Made by a program: the position numbers and the translations under genes. The notes beneath the pieces are model-generated. The model had not been told where the DNA came from. It was given only the letters and a program-made list of their open reading frames with translations, and made no database searches. This document shows positions 31,626-41,063 of a DNA stretch of 64,000 nucleotides, piece after piece (position 1 is the stretch's first letter; every line of letters begins with the position of its first letter). Source of the DNA: Wenyingzhuangia marina (GTDB lineage: Bacteria > Bacteroidota > Bacteroidia > Flavobacteriales > Flavobacteriaceae); NCBI RefSeq assembly GCF_900130035.1, contig NZ_FQXQ01000003.1:310001-374000 (forward strand), read 5' to 3'.

Positions 31626-31657
31626 AAAATCTCCTGATCAAAAGACCAGGAGATTTT
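31626..31657. terminator. Bidirectional terminator between DUF6943-like gene and the minus-strand module
   Basis: An 11-bp stem (31626-31636 and 31647-31657) with a 10-nt loop. The minus-strand side is followed by seven T, so it serves best as the end of the minus-strand operon. Confidence 0.8.
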
Positions 31658-31701
31658 AATATTTTGCCAACAGCTAATAGCTAAAGGCTAACAACTAGAA
31701 G

Positions 31702-31866
31702 TTACTTCAAAAAAATCTTACGTAAAAGGAGCGAAACAAAGAAGCTGACCACAGCACCAATGACCGCCATGATGATAGTGAAGTAAACATCGTGTAGTTT
31801 GATATTTGCTAGGGTGGTAAACAATGTACCTCCAAACACGGTTGATTTTAATTGAAGATTTCCCAT
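31702..31866 (-). CDS. Small membrane protein, 54 aa
   Basis: From the ATG at 31866 it encodes 54 residues (start MGNLQLKSTVFGGTLFTTL) with one hydrophobic helix (about 28-48) and a basic tail RKIFLK. The frame is open further upstream, but that would overlap the next gene by some 55 bp, so the internal ATG is preferred. The single helix with a positive C-terminus recalls holin-like or accessory membrane peptides; function is unknown. It is the last gene of a four-gene minus-strand module. Confidence 0.6.
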   Translation of the reverse strand: MGNLQLKSTVFGGTLFTTLANIKLHDVYFTIIMAVIGAVVSFFVSLLLRKIFLK

Positions 31867-31873
31867 AGCTTTT

Positions 31874-32083
31874 TTAGTTTTTATCAGACACCACAGCTTG
31901 ACTGACCGCAGTAGCCACCGTTCCGGCAACTGCTACATATCCGGCAATACTAATCACAGCAGTAGGCAAAGCAATTGGGGCAGCCAAGATGGCCCCGCTT
32001 GCAGCTGCAAGAGCCAAACCAATGTTTCTAAGTTTTCTAAAAAATGAAGGTGTCGGTTGTGTTAATCGTTCTTGAATATTCAT
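31874..32083 (-). CDS. Small Ala-rich membrane protein, 69 aa
   Basis: A 69-aa protein with a short polar N-terminus (MNIQERLTQPTPSFFRKLRN) and two Ala/Gly/Val-rich hydrophobic stretches (about 22-42 and 44-62), ending in SDKN. This looks like a helical hairpin in the membrane, comparable to small holins. It lies 7 bp upstream of the 54-aa membrane gene and 5 bp after the DUF5675 gene, so all are likely co-transcribed. The family was not recognised. Confidence 0.65.
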   Translation of the reverse strand: MNIQERLTQPTPSFFRKLRNIGLALAAASGAILAAPIALPTAVISIAGYVAVAGTVATAVSQAVVSDKN

Positions 32084-32088
32084 AAGTT

Positions 32089-32484
32089 CTAAGATTTAAT
32101 AATGAGTTTAACGGTTTCATTTCTGTCAAAAGCTTGATAACATTTAGAAACCAATTTGTTTAATAAATTTTTGGAAGAAGTACCTTTTCCAATACCTGAT
32201 AAACAAGTTACAGGAGCGATACAGCCTTTAAGTTCTTTCAAAGCATCATTGGCAGGATGAATCAAAATAAGTGTCCTATTTTTAACATTTTCCAAAATCA
32301 AATGATGTCCGAATTTTTGAGAATACCTAGCTTTTAAGATGTAAGTTCCCTCTGGAATACAAGAAACATTTCTACGATTATTTAACCAGGGCAACTCGAT
32401 ACAGAATCCAAAAAAAGAATCACGGATAAAGAGAGCACCGTTGGTACTCTCTTTAAAATAAGTTCTATGTAAATGGATATCCAT
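32089..32484 (-). CDS. DUF5675-like protein
   Basis: From the ATG at 32484 it encodes 131 residues starting MDIHLHRTYFKESTNGALFI. The frame reaches 32505, but that start would overlap the upstream gene; 32484 leaves a 4-bp gap. Features are the FCIELPWLNNRRNVSCIPEG and ILIHPANDALKELKGCIAP segments, which match DUF5675 as I know it: a family with conserved His, Glu and Cys residues, often in phage-like clusters and possibly related to peptidoglycan-active folds. No leader. The role here is unknown; the adjacent holin-like genes make a lysis-related function thinkable, not shown. Confidence 0.72.
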   Translation of the reverse strand: MDIHLHRTYFKESTNGALFIRDSFFGFCIELPWLNNRRNVSCIPEGTYILKARYSQKFGHHLILENVKNRTLILIHPANDALKELKGCIAPVTCLSGIGKGTSSKNLLNKLVSKCYQAFDRNETVKLIIKS

Positions 32485-32488
32485 GTAC

Positions 32489-33244
32489 TTACACTTTTTC
32501 AGCAATCTTGATTGCTAAAGCATTGTAAGAACCATTTTTCAACGGGTACATTTCACCATTTACTTCTTGATAAAACTCAACACCTAAGACCTGTACAATT
32601 GGAAGTACTGAGTTTGCAGGAGCAGAAGCAGTCAAGTCAATGATAGCAGTATCATTACCATCATAAGGTAAAATAGCTGTTTCATCATTGTCAAAAGCAA
32701 AAGCTTCATTTTCAAAGTCCAACTCAGCAACCCCAGTCACAATTTTAAAATGCGTAGTTCCAGCAGGAGCAGCAATTTGCACGTTTGGTTTAAACACTGG
32801 AATGTTTACCGTTGCATCCCCAGTTACACGATCAAAAGCATGCGTGTACAAAGCAAAAAGAGTAGACGCTAGTTTACCATTGATGTTGAATTCAAAGTTT
32901 GCTAACAAACCAAAAGTTCCTCCTTGAATGGTTCTTTGTCCACGTGGATTTCCTGCATCCGTTTTTACTACTTTTAATACTTGAGTAGTCAATCTACTAG
33001 TCACACGTTTGTCTTTAGCATTCTGTAAAAGAATACGAATCGCATTACGTAAAAGCTTCCCACCCTTACCAGCAGTTCCAAATTCAGAACCGTTTTCACG
33101 GGTTCTTTGAAACGCAGGATCGTTTTTGATTCTCTCTGGGTCAATTCCCCCTTTACCACGAGCCAAATGTCCGTCAGTAGTTTTGTAAAAAGAAATATCT
33201 CCGATAGTTCCTTTTAATTTGATAATACCTGTTTGTTTTGCCAT
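32489..33244 (-). CDS. Conserved Bacteroidota protein of unknown function, 251 aa
   Basis: A 251-aa soluble protein opening MAKQTGIIKLKGTIGDISFY, then RIKNDPAFQRTRENGSEFG and GKLLRNAIRILL. The first 100 residues are basic and probably form a helical, nucleic-acid- or assembly-type surface; the rest is beta-rich and acidic. I recall this N-terminal pattern in many Bacteroidota genomes beside DUF5675 genes, but know no function. It is the first gene of the minus-strand module. A virion or particle structural role would fit the conserved lattice-like N-terminus but is speculative. Its G+C content is higher than that of neighbouring core genes. Confidence 0.75.
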   Translation of the reverse strand: MAKQTGIIKLKGTIGDISFYKTTDGHLARGKGGIDPERIKNDPAFQRTRENGSEFGTAGKGGKLLRNAIRILLQNAKDKRVTSRLTTQVLKVVKTDAGNPRGQRTIQGGTFGLLANFEFNINGKLASTLFALYTHAFDRVTGDATVNIPVFKPNVQIAAPAGTTHFKIVTGVAELDFENEAFAFDNDETAILPYDGNDTAIIDLTASAPANSVLPIVQVLGVEFYQEVNGEMYPLKNGSYNALAIKIAEKV

Positions 33245-33402
33245 AATAATATGATTTTAAGATTTATAGCAAAAGAATTATTATCTTATATAGAAATCAA
33301 AAACAAGGTGTTATACAGGCCGTTAAAAGCTTTTCTTTCCGAAATGGTGTATATTTACCCCATGGATAAAGTATAGATAAAGCATAGTTAAAGTATAAAA
33401 TC

Positions 33403-33606
33403 ATGAAAATTACCAGAGCATGTATTTATCCAAAAGACATTCAGTGTATTACTGGAAGAAGTGAACGTTATGGTAGGAGACTTTTAAAAGAGATTAGAGA
33501 ACATTTTGATAAGCAACCCCACCAATTTATTACCTCTGAAGAATTCGCTGAATATAGCGGGATAAATATCGAAATTATCAATCAATATTTGAAACAGGTT
33601 TCATAA
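33403..33606 (+). CDS. Small helix-turn-helix-like protein, 67 aa
   Basis: A 67-aa basic protein (MKITRACIYPKDIQCITGRS, then ERYGRRLLKEIREHF, then EEFAEYSGINIEIINQYL). The two helical units resemble a small DNA-binding fold. Related short proteins are common in Bacteroidota near accessory modules. It is divergent from the 251-aa gene with a 158-bp gap, a good position for a regulator of that module, although this is inferred. A repeat-like ggataaagtatag/gataaagcatag pair sits just upstream (33363-33385). Confidence 0.65.
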   Translation: MKITRACIYPKDIQCITGRSERYGRRLLKEIREHFDKQPHQFITSEEFAEYSGINIEIINQYLKQVS

Positions 33607-33773
33607 AATTTAACATCATTTATGTTGATTTATAGAGTGTTAAGTCGTAAATTTGTAGAGACGATTGAAAGTCAATTGATAACAAATAGTATCAATTTAG
33701 AAGGTTAGTAAATCGGTTAGTATACTAAACATAAAGTACTACTTAGTACTGTTTTATAAGGCATAGCGTAAAT

Positions 33774-33798
33774 GGTTCGAGTCCCGTCCAGACCGCCA
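33774..33798 (+). other. tRNA-Asp 3'-end fragment, probable attachment-site scar
   Basis: The 25 nt ending in gtcccgtccagaccgcca equal the T-arm 3' half, acceptor 3' strand and CCA of a Bacteroidota tRNA-Asp(GTC). The sequence upstream has no matching D-arm, anticodon arm or 5' acceptor strand, so it is not a working tRNA gene. Such 3' fragments arise when an element integrates in a tRNA gene and carries or leaves a partial copy. Confidence 0.8.
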
Positions 33799-33828
33799 AA
33801 GCCCTCAAATTTATTTGAGGGCTTTTTT
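33799..33828 (+). terminator. Terminator after the tRNA-Asp fragment
   Basis: A G/C-containing stem (33799-33810 and 33813-33828, agccctcaaat / atttgagggct) followed by six T. It is the kind of terminator that ends tRNA transcripts and was probably left over from the intact gene. Confidence 0.85.
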
Positions 33829-33979
33829 ATTTGTATAACTTTTTACTCCTTAGTGTTTTCTATTCGTATTAGTTATAATCAACAAAAAAATCATAAAAAA
33901 AACAAAAGTCATTAAACTTTATAACACTCTTATAGTCATAGTATCGTTCTTATTATTATAAAAAAGAAAAATAAATACT

Positions 33980-36723
33980 ATGAAATACATTTTATTCATT
34001 ATCTCAATTATGTTCATTCAGCACACGAATGCACAATCAATTGATTTTGAAATTACAGGAACTTTAGTGTCAAATGATGATAAACATCCTCTTGAATCTG
34101 CAACTGTTTACTTAGAACGTAAGAGAGATAGTACTGTAGTTAGTTATACAATTACAGACAATAAAGGAAAATTCTCATTAGAAGGAAGTACAAAAGATAA
34201 TGAGCTGAATTTTAATATTACTTATGTTGGTTATAAATCATATCATAAAGATATAGATTTAAAAAAAGTAGCGGTTTTAGATATGAAGGAAGTTTTATTA
34301 AAACCCGATGCAAGTGAGTTAAATGAAGTTGTTCTTAAATTATCCCCCCCAATTACTGTTAAAAAAGATACACTTGAATTTAATGTAAAATCTTTTAAAA
34401 CTAAGAAAGACGCTAATGTAGAAGATTTAATAAAAGTGTTACCTGGAGCTGAAGTTGATGCTGAGGGAAATATTACCATTAATGGAAAGCCTGTTAATAA
34501 AGTTTTAATTAATGGAAAACCGTTTTTTGGAAGTGACCCTACCATTGCAACTAGAAATTTTCCGAAAGATATTATAGAAAAAGTTCAAGTTTTAGATACC
34601 AAAAGTAAATCACAAGCATTTACGGGTGAAGATAGTGATGGAGAAAACAAAACAGTAAATCTTGTTATTAAAAAAGAAAATAACAAAGGAGTTTTTGGAA
34701 GAACAGCAGCAGGATTAGGAACGGATGATAGATATGAATATGCGGGAATGTATAACCGTTTTGATAACGATCAAAAATTTAGTGCCTTGTTAGGAGGAAA
34801 CAACCTAAATTCACCAGGATTTAGTTTTGGAGAAATTAGAGAAATGTTTGGAGGAGATGTCAATTCTAGATCTTTTAGTGGGGGGCAAGGAATTACAACT
34901 TCAAATAATGTAGGATTAAATTATGCAGATGATTATGGGAAAAATGTAGAGTTTAGCTCTAATTACTTTTACTCAAGTAGTGATTCTGAAAATGAGTCAT
35001 CGAGTGAAAAAGAGAATCTTTACCCTACTTTTAGTAACTTTTCTACTTCTAACAATAAATCATCAACAAGTAACGATAACCATTCTGCAAATTTTGAGGT
35101 AGATATTAAAAAAGACTCTACTTGGTTGATTAATATATCTCCGTCGTTTAGATTTTCAAAAAGTAATACTGTTTTTGAAAATGATGGAACCATTGTAGAT
35201 GAAAATCAAAACCTAATTAGAGAGTCTAATTCTTCGTCTAATGTAGAAAGTAATAATAGAAGTGTAAGTACTGATATTGATGTAACAAGAAGATATGGTT
35301 CTAAAGGAGGGTTTTTTAGAGTTGGAGCAGATGTAAGTGTTAGTGCTTCGGACAGTGAGGAATTTGACAAAACAAAAGCTAATGTTATCAATGACCCTTC
35401 TAAAAATATTGATAGAGATTTGTATGCTGATATAGACAATACTTCACAAAACATTGGAACTTCTTTTACGTATAGGTTGCCAATTCTTCCAAAAGAGTTA
35501 TTTGTTGATTTTGGATATTCATACAATAGAAATCAAAATTCATCTGATAAAAAATCATATGATCGGGCTAATAATAATTTGTTTATAGATAGTTTAAGTA
35601 CAGATTATATAAATATTGACCAAAGTCACATCCCAAGAATAGGATTTAATTACTCAACAGAAAAAATAAGATTAAGATTTAATAGTTCATATCGTTTTAG
35701 AACTATGGAAAACCAAGATGATCTAAGGCCTATTTTTAGTATTAAAAGACAGTTTAATAATTTTGAACAAAATGTAAACTTTAGATATCGTTTTAGTGAA
35801 AAATCATCATTTAATTTTAGATATAATCTAAGAAACAATCCACCGAGTTTATCCAATTTACAAGCGTTTGAAAATGTTAATGACCCAGACAATACGGTAC
35901 AAGGTAACCCCAATCTTAAACCTCAGAAAGATCATGACTTTAATATGTTTTTTAATAATTTTGATTTTCAAAACCAAACGGGTTTTTATGGTTATGTTAA
36001 CGGGAATTTAACCCAAAATCAAACAGTGCGAAGAACTGAAATTGATTCTCTTTCTGGACAAAGAAGAACTACTTATGCTAACGTAGATGGTAATTATAGC
36101 ATTTCTGGAGGGATTGGAGCTAATAAAAAGTTTAAATTTACAGATATATCTTCTTTAGACATAAGACTAGGTGGTGGTTCAAGTTATAGAAAATCTGTAA
36201 ACTATAATAACAACGTCTTATATGCAAGTAAGATCATTTCTTTGAATCCCAACATTGGTTTAAGGTATGAATTGAGAGATATTATGGACTTAGAATCAAG
36301 ATATACCTGTCTTATTCAAATACAAAATACAATCTAACTAATTTACCAGAAAGAACTACCACAGCACATAACGTAAATATAAATACAACTACTATGGTTC
36401 CTAAGGGATTAGAATGGAGAAATTCTATCAATTATAATTACAACCCAAATGTAGCAGAGGATTTTCAAAAAAGTTCATGGTTTTGGAATATGACTTTATC
36501 TTATGCGGTGTTAAAAGACAAAGGATTGATTTCTTTAAAAGCGTATGATTTATTAAACCAAAACACAAATGCTTCAAGAACGGTAAACGCTGATTATGTT
36601 CAAGATTCACAAAGTACAGTGTTAAAACAATACTTTATGCTTGGGTTTAGTTGGAAGTTTAATACTTTAGGTGATAGAGGTCAATCTAGGGGAGGTAGAG
36701 GTTATAGAAGGTATAGATTTTAA
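33980..36723 (+). pseudogene. Outer-membrane beta-barrel protein gene, frameshifted
   Basis: The first frame (33980-36337, 785 aa) has a signal peptide, a carboxypeptidase-regulatory-like domain (about 22-105), a TonB-plug-like region (KDTLEFNVKSFKTKKDANVE to NGKPFFGSDP) and most of a barrel of the OMP_b-brl_3 type, then ends abruptly. The remaining barrel strands and the [17 protein letters not shown] tail are in another frame up to 36723. Reading tatacctg near 36301-36308 as tataacctg would restore RYNLSYSNTKYNLTNLPE across the break, so one A is missing. It is a recent frameshift, phase variation or a sequence error. The Arg/Gly-rich C-terminus is typical of these receptors. The intact protein would be about 914 aa. 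Confidence 0.88.
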
Positions 36724-37145
36724 TACGCTATAATTTCATCATCTTTAAAATGGAATGCACTTTCAATAGCTGCATTTTCATCACTGTCAGAACCGTGAAT
36801 GGCGTTGAAGGTTACATTGGTAGCAAATAAGTTTCTAATGGTGCCTTCAGCTGCCTCTTCAGGATTGGTGGATCCAATTAAAGCTCTAAAATCATCAACT
36901 GCATTTTTCTTTTCTAGAACAGCAGCAATAATAGGTCCGCTAGTCATAAACTCTATAAGTTTATCATAAAATGCTTTTTCTTTGTGAATTGCATAAAAAT
37001 CACCAGCTTGTTCAGCAGAAAGTTTGGTTAGTTTTAAAGCCACAATTTTAAATCCAGAATTGGTTATTTTTTGAATAATAGCCCCGGTATTCCCTTTTGC
37101 AAAAGCATCAGGTTTAATCATAGTAAAGGTTCTGTTATTAGCCAT
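36720..37145 (-). CDS. ndk: Nucleoside diphosphate kinase
   Basis: A 141-aa enzyme of standard length with the start [16 protein letters not shown] and the active-site [12 protein letters not shown], whose His is phosphorylated. It moves the gamma phosphate of ATP to other nucleoside diphosphates in the cytoplasm. Its stop overlaps the end of the preceding plus-strand gene by 4 bp. It is divergent from the DHH phosphoesterase gene, with 88 bp between them. Confidence 0.97.
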   Translation of the reverse strand: MANNRTFTMIKPDAFAKGNTGAIIQKITNSGFKIVALKLTKLSAEQAGDFYAIHKEKAFYDKLIEFMTSGPIIAAVLEKKNAVDDFRALIGSTNPEEAAEGTIRNLFATNVTFNAIHGSDSDENAAIESAFHFKDDEIIAY

Positions 37146-37233
37146 GTTGATATGTTTTATAATGCTAAGATACTTTTTTCAAAAAAAAAATAGCTGCTTT
37201 GCATACTCATTTTTAATTGTATTTTAGCAGCTT

Positions 37234-38265
37234 ATGAATACAAAAGATATAGACGTTTTAAAAGCGTATTTTAAAGAGCCTAAAAAAATAGTTTTTGTAG
37301 CACACAAAAACCCTGATGGTGATGCAGTTGGCTCTACTACAGCCATGGCCATGTTTTATAAAAAATTAGGTCATCAAGTACAAGTTGTTTTACCAAACGG
37401 AATTCCAGATTTTATATCATGGATACCGGGTGCAGATGAGGTTTATAGATATGATTTACAAAATATTCAATCTAAAAAAGCAATAGATGAAGCAGATGTT
37501 ATCTTTTTATTAGATTTTAATGCTTTGCATAGAGTAGGTGATGATATGCAAAATGGATTGGAAGCTTTTAAAGGAGATTTTATCATGATAGACCATCATC
37601 AACAACCCGATGATATTGCCATGGTTACTTATTCTGATACTTCTATTTGTTCAACCTGTCAAATGGTTTACCATTATATTGATGCTTTAGGTCAAACAGA
37701 TTTAATAGATGCTGATATTGCTACAAGTATTTATACGGGAATTATGACCGATACAGGCTCTTTTCGTTTTCCATCAACCACAAGTACCACACATAGAATT
37801 ATTGCAGAGTTAATAGATAAAGGAGCTAAGAATGCTGATATTCATAACCAAGTATTTAGTAATAACTCTTATAGTAGATTACAGTTGCTAGGAAAAGCCT
37901 TAACTAATTTGGTTCTGTTAGAAGATTGTAAAACAGCTTATATTACTTTGTCTCAAGAAGAATTAAAGCAATACAATTATACAAAAGGAGATACAGAGGG
38001 AATTGTAAATTATGCATTGTCTTTAAAAGGAATTGTGTTGGCTGGGATTTTTATTGAAGACACGGATCAAGGAATAGTAAAAATGTCATTTAGATCTAAA
38101 GGGAAGTTTTCTGTAAATCAATTTGCAAGAAATCATTTTGATGGAGGTGGTCATGACAATGCTGCTGGAGGTAGATCTGTTGATAGTCTGCAAGAAACCG
38201 TTGATAAATTTGTATCAATAGTCCCTAATTATAAACAAGAATTATTGGTTTCTTATGAAATTTAA
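37234..38265 (+). CDS. nrnA: DHH/DHHA1 phosphoesterase, NrnA-like
   Basis: A 343-aa protein with the DHH metal-binding motifs VAHKNPDGDAVGS, FLLDFNA and DHHQQPD (N-terminal domain), and the C-terminal DHHA1 domain with FDGGGHDNAAGG. This is the layout of NrnA-type nano-RNases that degrade 2-5-nt RNAs and dephosphorylate pAp. It overlaps the start of gldI by 11 bp, so both are translated from one transcript; this order is common in flavobacteria. Confidence 0.88.
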   Translation: MNTKDIDVLKAYFKEPKKIVFVAHKNPDGDAVGSTTAMAMFYKKLGHQVQVVLPNGIPDFISWIPGADEVYRYDLQNIQSKKAIDEADVIFLLDFNALHRVGDDMQNGLEAFKGDFIMIDHHQQPDDIAMVTYSDTSICSTCQMVYHYIDALGQTDLIDADIATSIYTGIMTDTGSFRFPSTTSTTHRIIAELIDKGAKNADIHNQVFSNNSYSRLQLLGKALTNLVLLEDCKTAYITLSQEELKQYNYTKGDTEGIVNYALSLKGIVLAGIFIEDTDQGIVKMSFRSKGKFSVNQFARNHFDGGGHDNAAGGRSVDSLQETVDKFVSIVPNYKQELLVSYEI

Positions 38266-38779
38266 GTGGTTGTTTTTTTTAGGTATAATTTTTGTTTCTT
38301 GCAACAACACAAAAGCAAGAAGACCTATTAATAAAAATAATTCATCTTCTACATATGATTATTCTATCGCGTTAAATAAAACAATACAAGCTGAGGAAGA
38401 AAATGTTATTAAAAGATATATAGCAAAAGATACTTTGTTTAACTATACTTTTTCTCCTTATGGTTTTGCTTATGCAAGAGTAAAATCTTCAAGTTTATCA
38501 ACTAACAAGGTACAGTTACATGATATTGTTACTTATGCTAAAACCATTTTTGATATAAAAAATAAGTTGATTTACAGTGAAATAGAAGAAACAATAAAGG
38601 TTGATAAATCAAATGAGATAAAAGGAATTGAGGAGGGACTTAAATTAATGCAAGAAGATGAGGAATTTAAATTTATTTTTAGTTCATTTGTATCCCACGG
38701 ATTTAGTGGAGATGGTAACAAAATAGGTGCAAATACACCCATAATAGTAAAAATTAAACTTTTAAAAATTAATAAATAA
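38255..38779 (+). CDS. gldI: Gliding-motility-associated FKBP-type lipoprotein GldI
   Basis: A 174-aa lipoprotein (lipobox ending in Cys at residue 16, GIIFVSCNNT) with a degenerate FKBP-type peptidyl-prolyl isomerase fold in the C-terminal 120 residues. GldI is needed for gliding in Flavobacterium johnsoniae, where it is thought to fold periplasmic components of the motility/secretion machinery. The call rests on lipoprotein nature, length, FKBP likeness and the position between a DHH phosphoesterase and a second FKBP gene. Gliding itself cannot be inferred for this strain. Confidence 0.8.
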   Translation: MKFKWLFFLGIIFVSCNNTKARRPINKNNSSSTYDYSIALNKTIQAEEENVIKRYIAKDTLFNYTFSPYGFAYARVKSSSLSTNKVQLHDIVTYAKTIFDIKNKLIYSEIEETIKVDKSNEIKGIEEGLKLMQEDEEFKFIFSSFVSHGFSGDGNKIGANTPIIVKIKLLKINK

Positions 38780-38786
38780 CAAGAAA

Positions 38787-39461
38787 ATGAATATCATTAA
38801 AGGATTAGCTTTAGGATTAGCAGTTACAGGAATGGTGTCTTGTAATCAACAAGCAGCAAAGAAAACAAAATTAGAAACTGAAATGGATTCAGTAAGTTAT
38901 GCTTTAGGAGCATATATTAACGCTAACTTTAAAGTAAGTGAAGATTTTAAAGATTTAGACTTAGCTGTTTTTAATCAAGCATTACAAGAATCTCAAGATA
39001 CTGCTACAACTTTGTTAGATCAAAAAGATTTAGCTCCAATTTTAATTGCTTATACTAAGAAAATAGCTGAAGCAAAAAATGCAAAGTATAAGAGAGATCT
39101 TGGAGATTTTACAAAAGTAGACGAGTCTATTGCTATAGAAACTACTGAAAGCGGATTAAAATATCAAGTAATTAAAGAAGGTTCAGGAGAAAAGCCTTTA
39201 GCTACAAGTACTGTAAAAGTACATTACCATGGAACTACACCTGATGGTGAAGTTTTTGATAGTTCTGTAGAAAGAGGAGCTCCAGCTGAATTTCCATTAA
39301 ACAGAGTGATTCCAGGATGGACAGAAGGATTACAGTTAATGTCTGTAGGTTCTAAATATAAACTTATTGTACCTGCTGATTTAGCTTATAAAGATCAAAA
39401 ACCAAGTAATGGTGATGATATTATCTTTATCGTTGAATTATTAGACATTGTGAAAAAGTAA
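38787..39461 (+). CDS. FKBP-type peptidyl-prolyl cis-trans isomerase lipoprotein
   Basis: A 224-aa lipoprotein (Cys19, GMVSCNQQ) with an FKBP N-terminal dimerisation-type helical region (about 25-110) and a complete FKBP domain (about 125-224) containing VKVHYHGTTPDGEVFDSS, FPLNRVIPGWTEGLQLM and DIIFIVELL. It assists folding of exported proteins in the periplasm. It lies 7 bp after gldI, and a strong terminator follows. Confidence 0.93.
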   Translation: MNIIKGLALGLAVTGMVSCNQQAAKKTKLETEMDSVSYALGAYINANFKVSEDFKDLDLAVFNQALQESQDTATTLLDQKDLAPILIAYTKKIAEAKNAKYKRDLGDFTKVDESIAIETTESGLKYQVIKEGSGEKPLATSTVKVHYHGTTPDGEVFDSSVERGAPAEFPLNRVIPGWTEGLQLMSVGSKYKLIVPADLAYKDQKPSNGDDIIFIVELLDIVKK

Positions 39462-39481
39462 TTCACTTTATAAAAATTAAT

Positions 39482-39517
39482 AAAAGCCCAATTAAGAATT
39501 TCTTAATTGGGCTTTTT
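39482..39517 (+). terminator. Terminator after the gldI operon
   Basis: A perfect 17-bp stem (39482-39498 and 39500-39516, aaaagcccaattaagaa and its complement) with a U-rich end. Confidence 0.9.
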
Positions 39518-39577
39518 CTTGCTACTATATTCTAAGTAGAAAGTTTATCTTTACGCTTTTAAAATAAATAATATTCC

Positions 39578-41056
39578 ATGAGCTTATTTCAAGATCAGCC
39601 TTTAAAAATATATAATTCAATAAGTAAAACAAAAGAAGTATTTTCTCCGGTAACCGAAGGAAATGTAGGAATGTACGTATGTGGACCTACCGTGTATAGT
39701 AATGTGCATTTAGGAAACGTAAGAACATTTATGAGTTTTGATTTGGTGTTTAGATACTTACAGCATTTGGGATATAAAGTTCGTTATGTTCGTAATATTA
39801 CGGATGCCGGACATATGGAAGATGATGCTGATGAAGGTGAAGATAAAATTGCTAAAAAAGCCCGTGTAGAAAAGCTAGAGCCAATGGAGGTCGTACAGCG
39901 TTATACGTTAGATTTTCATCATATTTTACAGCAGTTAAATAATTTACCACCTAGTATTGAGCCAACCGCTACAGGACACATTATTGAGCAAATTGAAATT
40001 ATCAAAGATATTTTAGATAAGGGATTGGCTTATGAGGTAAATGGTTCTGTGTATTTTGATGTATTAAAATATAACGAGAATAAGACTTACGGAGTTTTAT
40101 CTGGAAGAAAAATTGAAGATGCAGTTCACAACACTCGTGTTTTAGATGGACAATCTGAAAAGAAGAATCCTCAAGATTTTGCTTTGTGGAAAAAAGCAAG
40201 TCCACAACATATTATGCGTTGGCCTTCTCCTTGGGGAATAGGGTTTCCGGGTTGGCATTTAGAGTGTACTGCTATGAGTACAAAATATCTGGGAGAAAAG
40301 TTTGATATTCACGGAGGTGGAATGGATTTAAAATTCCCTCATCACGAATGTGAAATTGCTCAAGCAGAAGCTTGTAACGGTCACAATCCTGTAAATTATT
40401 GGATGCATGCCAATATGTTAACCATGAATGGACAAAAAATGTCTAAATCCACCGGAAATAATATTTTGCCAGGAGAAATTTTTACAGGAGAAAATACCAT
40501 TTTATCAAAACCATTTTCACCGGCGGTGGTGCGTTTCTTTATGATGCAAGCACACTATCGTAGTATTTTGGACTTCTCTAGTGAAGCTTTAGAAGCATCA
40601 GAAAAAGGATATAATAAGTTGATAGAAGCGTTAAAAAATCTATCTAATATTACAGCTTCAAAAACATCAACGATAGAGGTTGAAGCATGGAAACAAGATT
40701 GTTATGATGCCATGAATGATGATTTTAATAGTCCTGTATTAATAGCTAATTTGTTTGAGGCTGTTAAATTTATCAACTTATTAAAAGAAGGAAAAGCAAG
40801 TTTAACTCAAGAAGATTTATATTTATTTACAAACACTTTACATGCTTTTGTATATGATGTGTTAGGTTTGTTAACAGAAACTACCGAGCAAGGTTCTAAC
40901 AAGTTAGAAGGAGTTGTAAATATGTTAATTGGTATGCGTAAACAAGCAAGAGATAATAAAGACTGGGCGATGAGTGACCTGATTCGTGATGAATTAAAAG
41001 CTTTAGGAATTCAGTTAAAAGACGGAAAAGAAGGGACTACTTTTATTGTAGAATAA
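39578..41056 (+). CDS. cysS: Cysteinyl-tRNA synthetase
   Basis: A 492-aa class Ia aminoacyl-tRNA synthetase with the [17 protein letters not shown] segment (HIGH-type HLGN plus zinc Cys), [26 protein letters not shown] zinc-binding region and the KMSKSTGN signature. It attaches cysteine to tRNA-Cys. yidD and lgt follow at 7 and 2 bp, forming a short operon. A Bacteroidota-like minus-7 box (TATCTTTA, 39546-39553) sits 25 bp before the ATG; this promoter guess is weak. Confidence 0.98.
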   Translation: MSLFQDQPLKIYNSISKTKEVFSPVTEGNVGMYVCGPTVYSNVHLGNVRTFMSFDLVFRYLQHLGYKVRYVRNITDAGHMEDDADEGEDKIAKKARVEKLEPMEVVQRYTLDFHHILQQLNNLPPSIEPTATGHIIEQIEIIKDILDKGLAYEVNGSVYFDVLKYNENKTYGVLSGRKIEDAVHNTRVLDGQSEKKNPQDFALWKKASPQHIMRWPSPWGIGFPGWHLECTAMSTKYLGEKFDIHGGGMDLKFPHHECEIAQAEACNGHNPVNYWMHANMLTMNGQKMSKSTGNNILPGEIFTGENTILSKPFSPAVVRFFMMQAHYRSILDFSSEALEASEKGYNKLIEALKNLSNITASKTSTIEVEAWKQDCYDAMNDDFNSPVLIANLFEAVKFINLLKEGKASLTQEDLYLFTNTLHAFVYDVLGLLTETTEQGSNKLEGVVNMLIGMRKQARDNKDWAMSDLIRDELKALGIQLKDGKEGTTFIVE

Positions 41057-41063
41057 ATTAAGA

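Larger units (their letters stand above)
33607..33979. other. Intergenic region with palindromes and tRNA scar
   Basis: This 373-bp gap contains a perfect 12-bp palindrome ttagtatactaa (33717-33728), a near-perfect palindrome agtactacttagtact (33735-33750), the tRNA-Asp 3' fragment (33774-33798) and its terminator. The palindromes may be recombinase or regulator binding sites. Beyond 33830 it is AT-rich leader for the outer-membrane gene. Confidence 0.6.

Noticed and set aside
33769-33798. Intact tRNA gene
   Set aside because: Only the 3' 25 nt of tRNA-Asp can be recognised; there is no matching 5' acceptor strand, D-arm or anticodon arm upstream.
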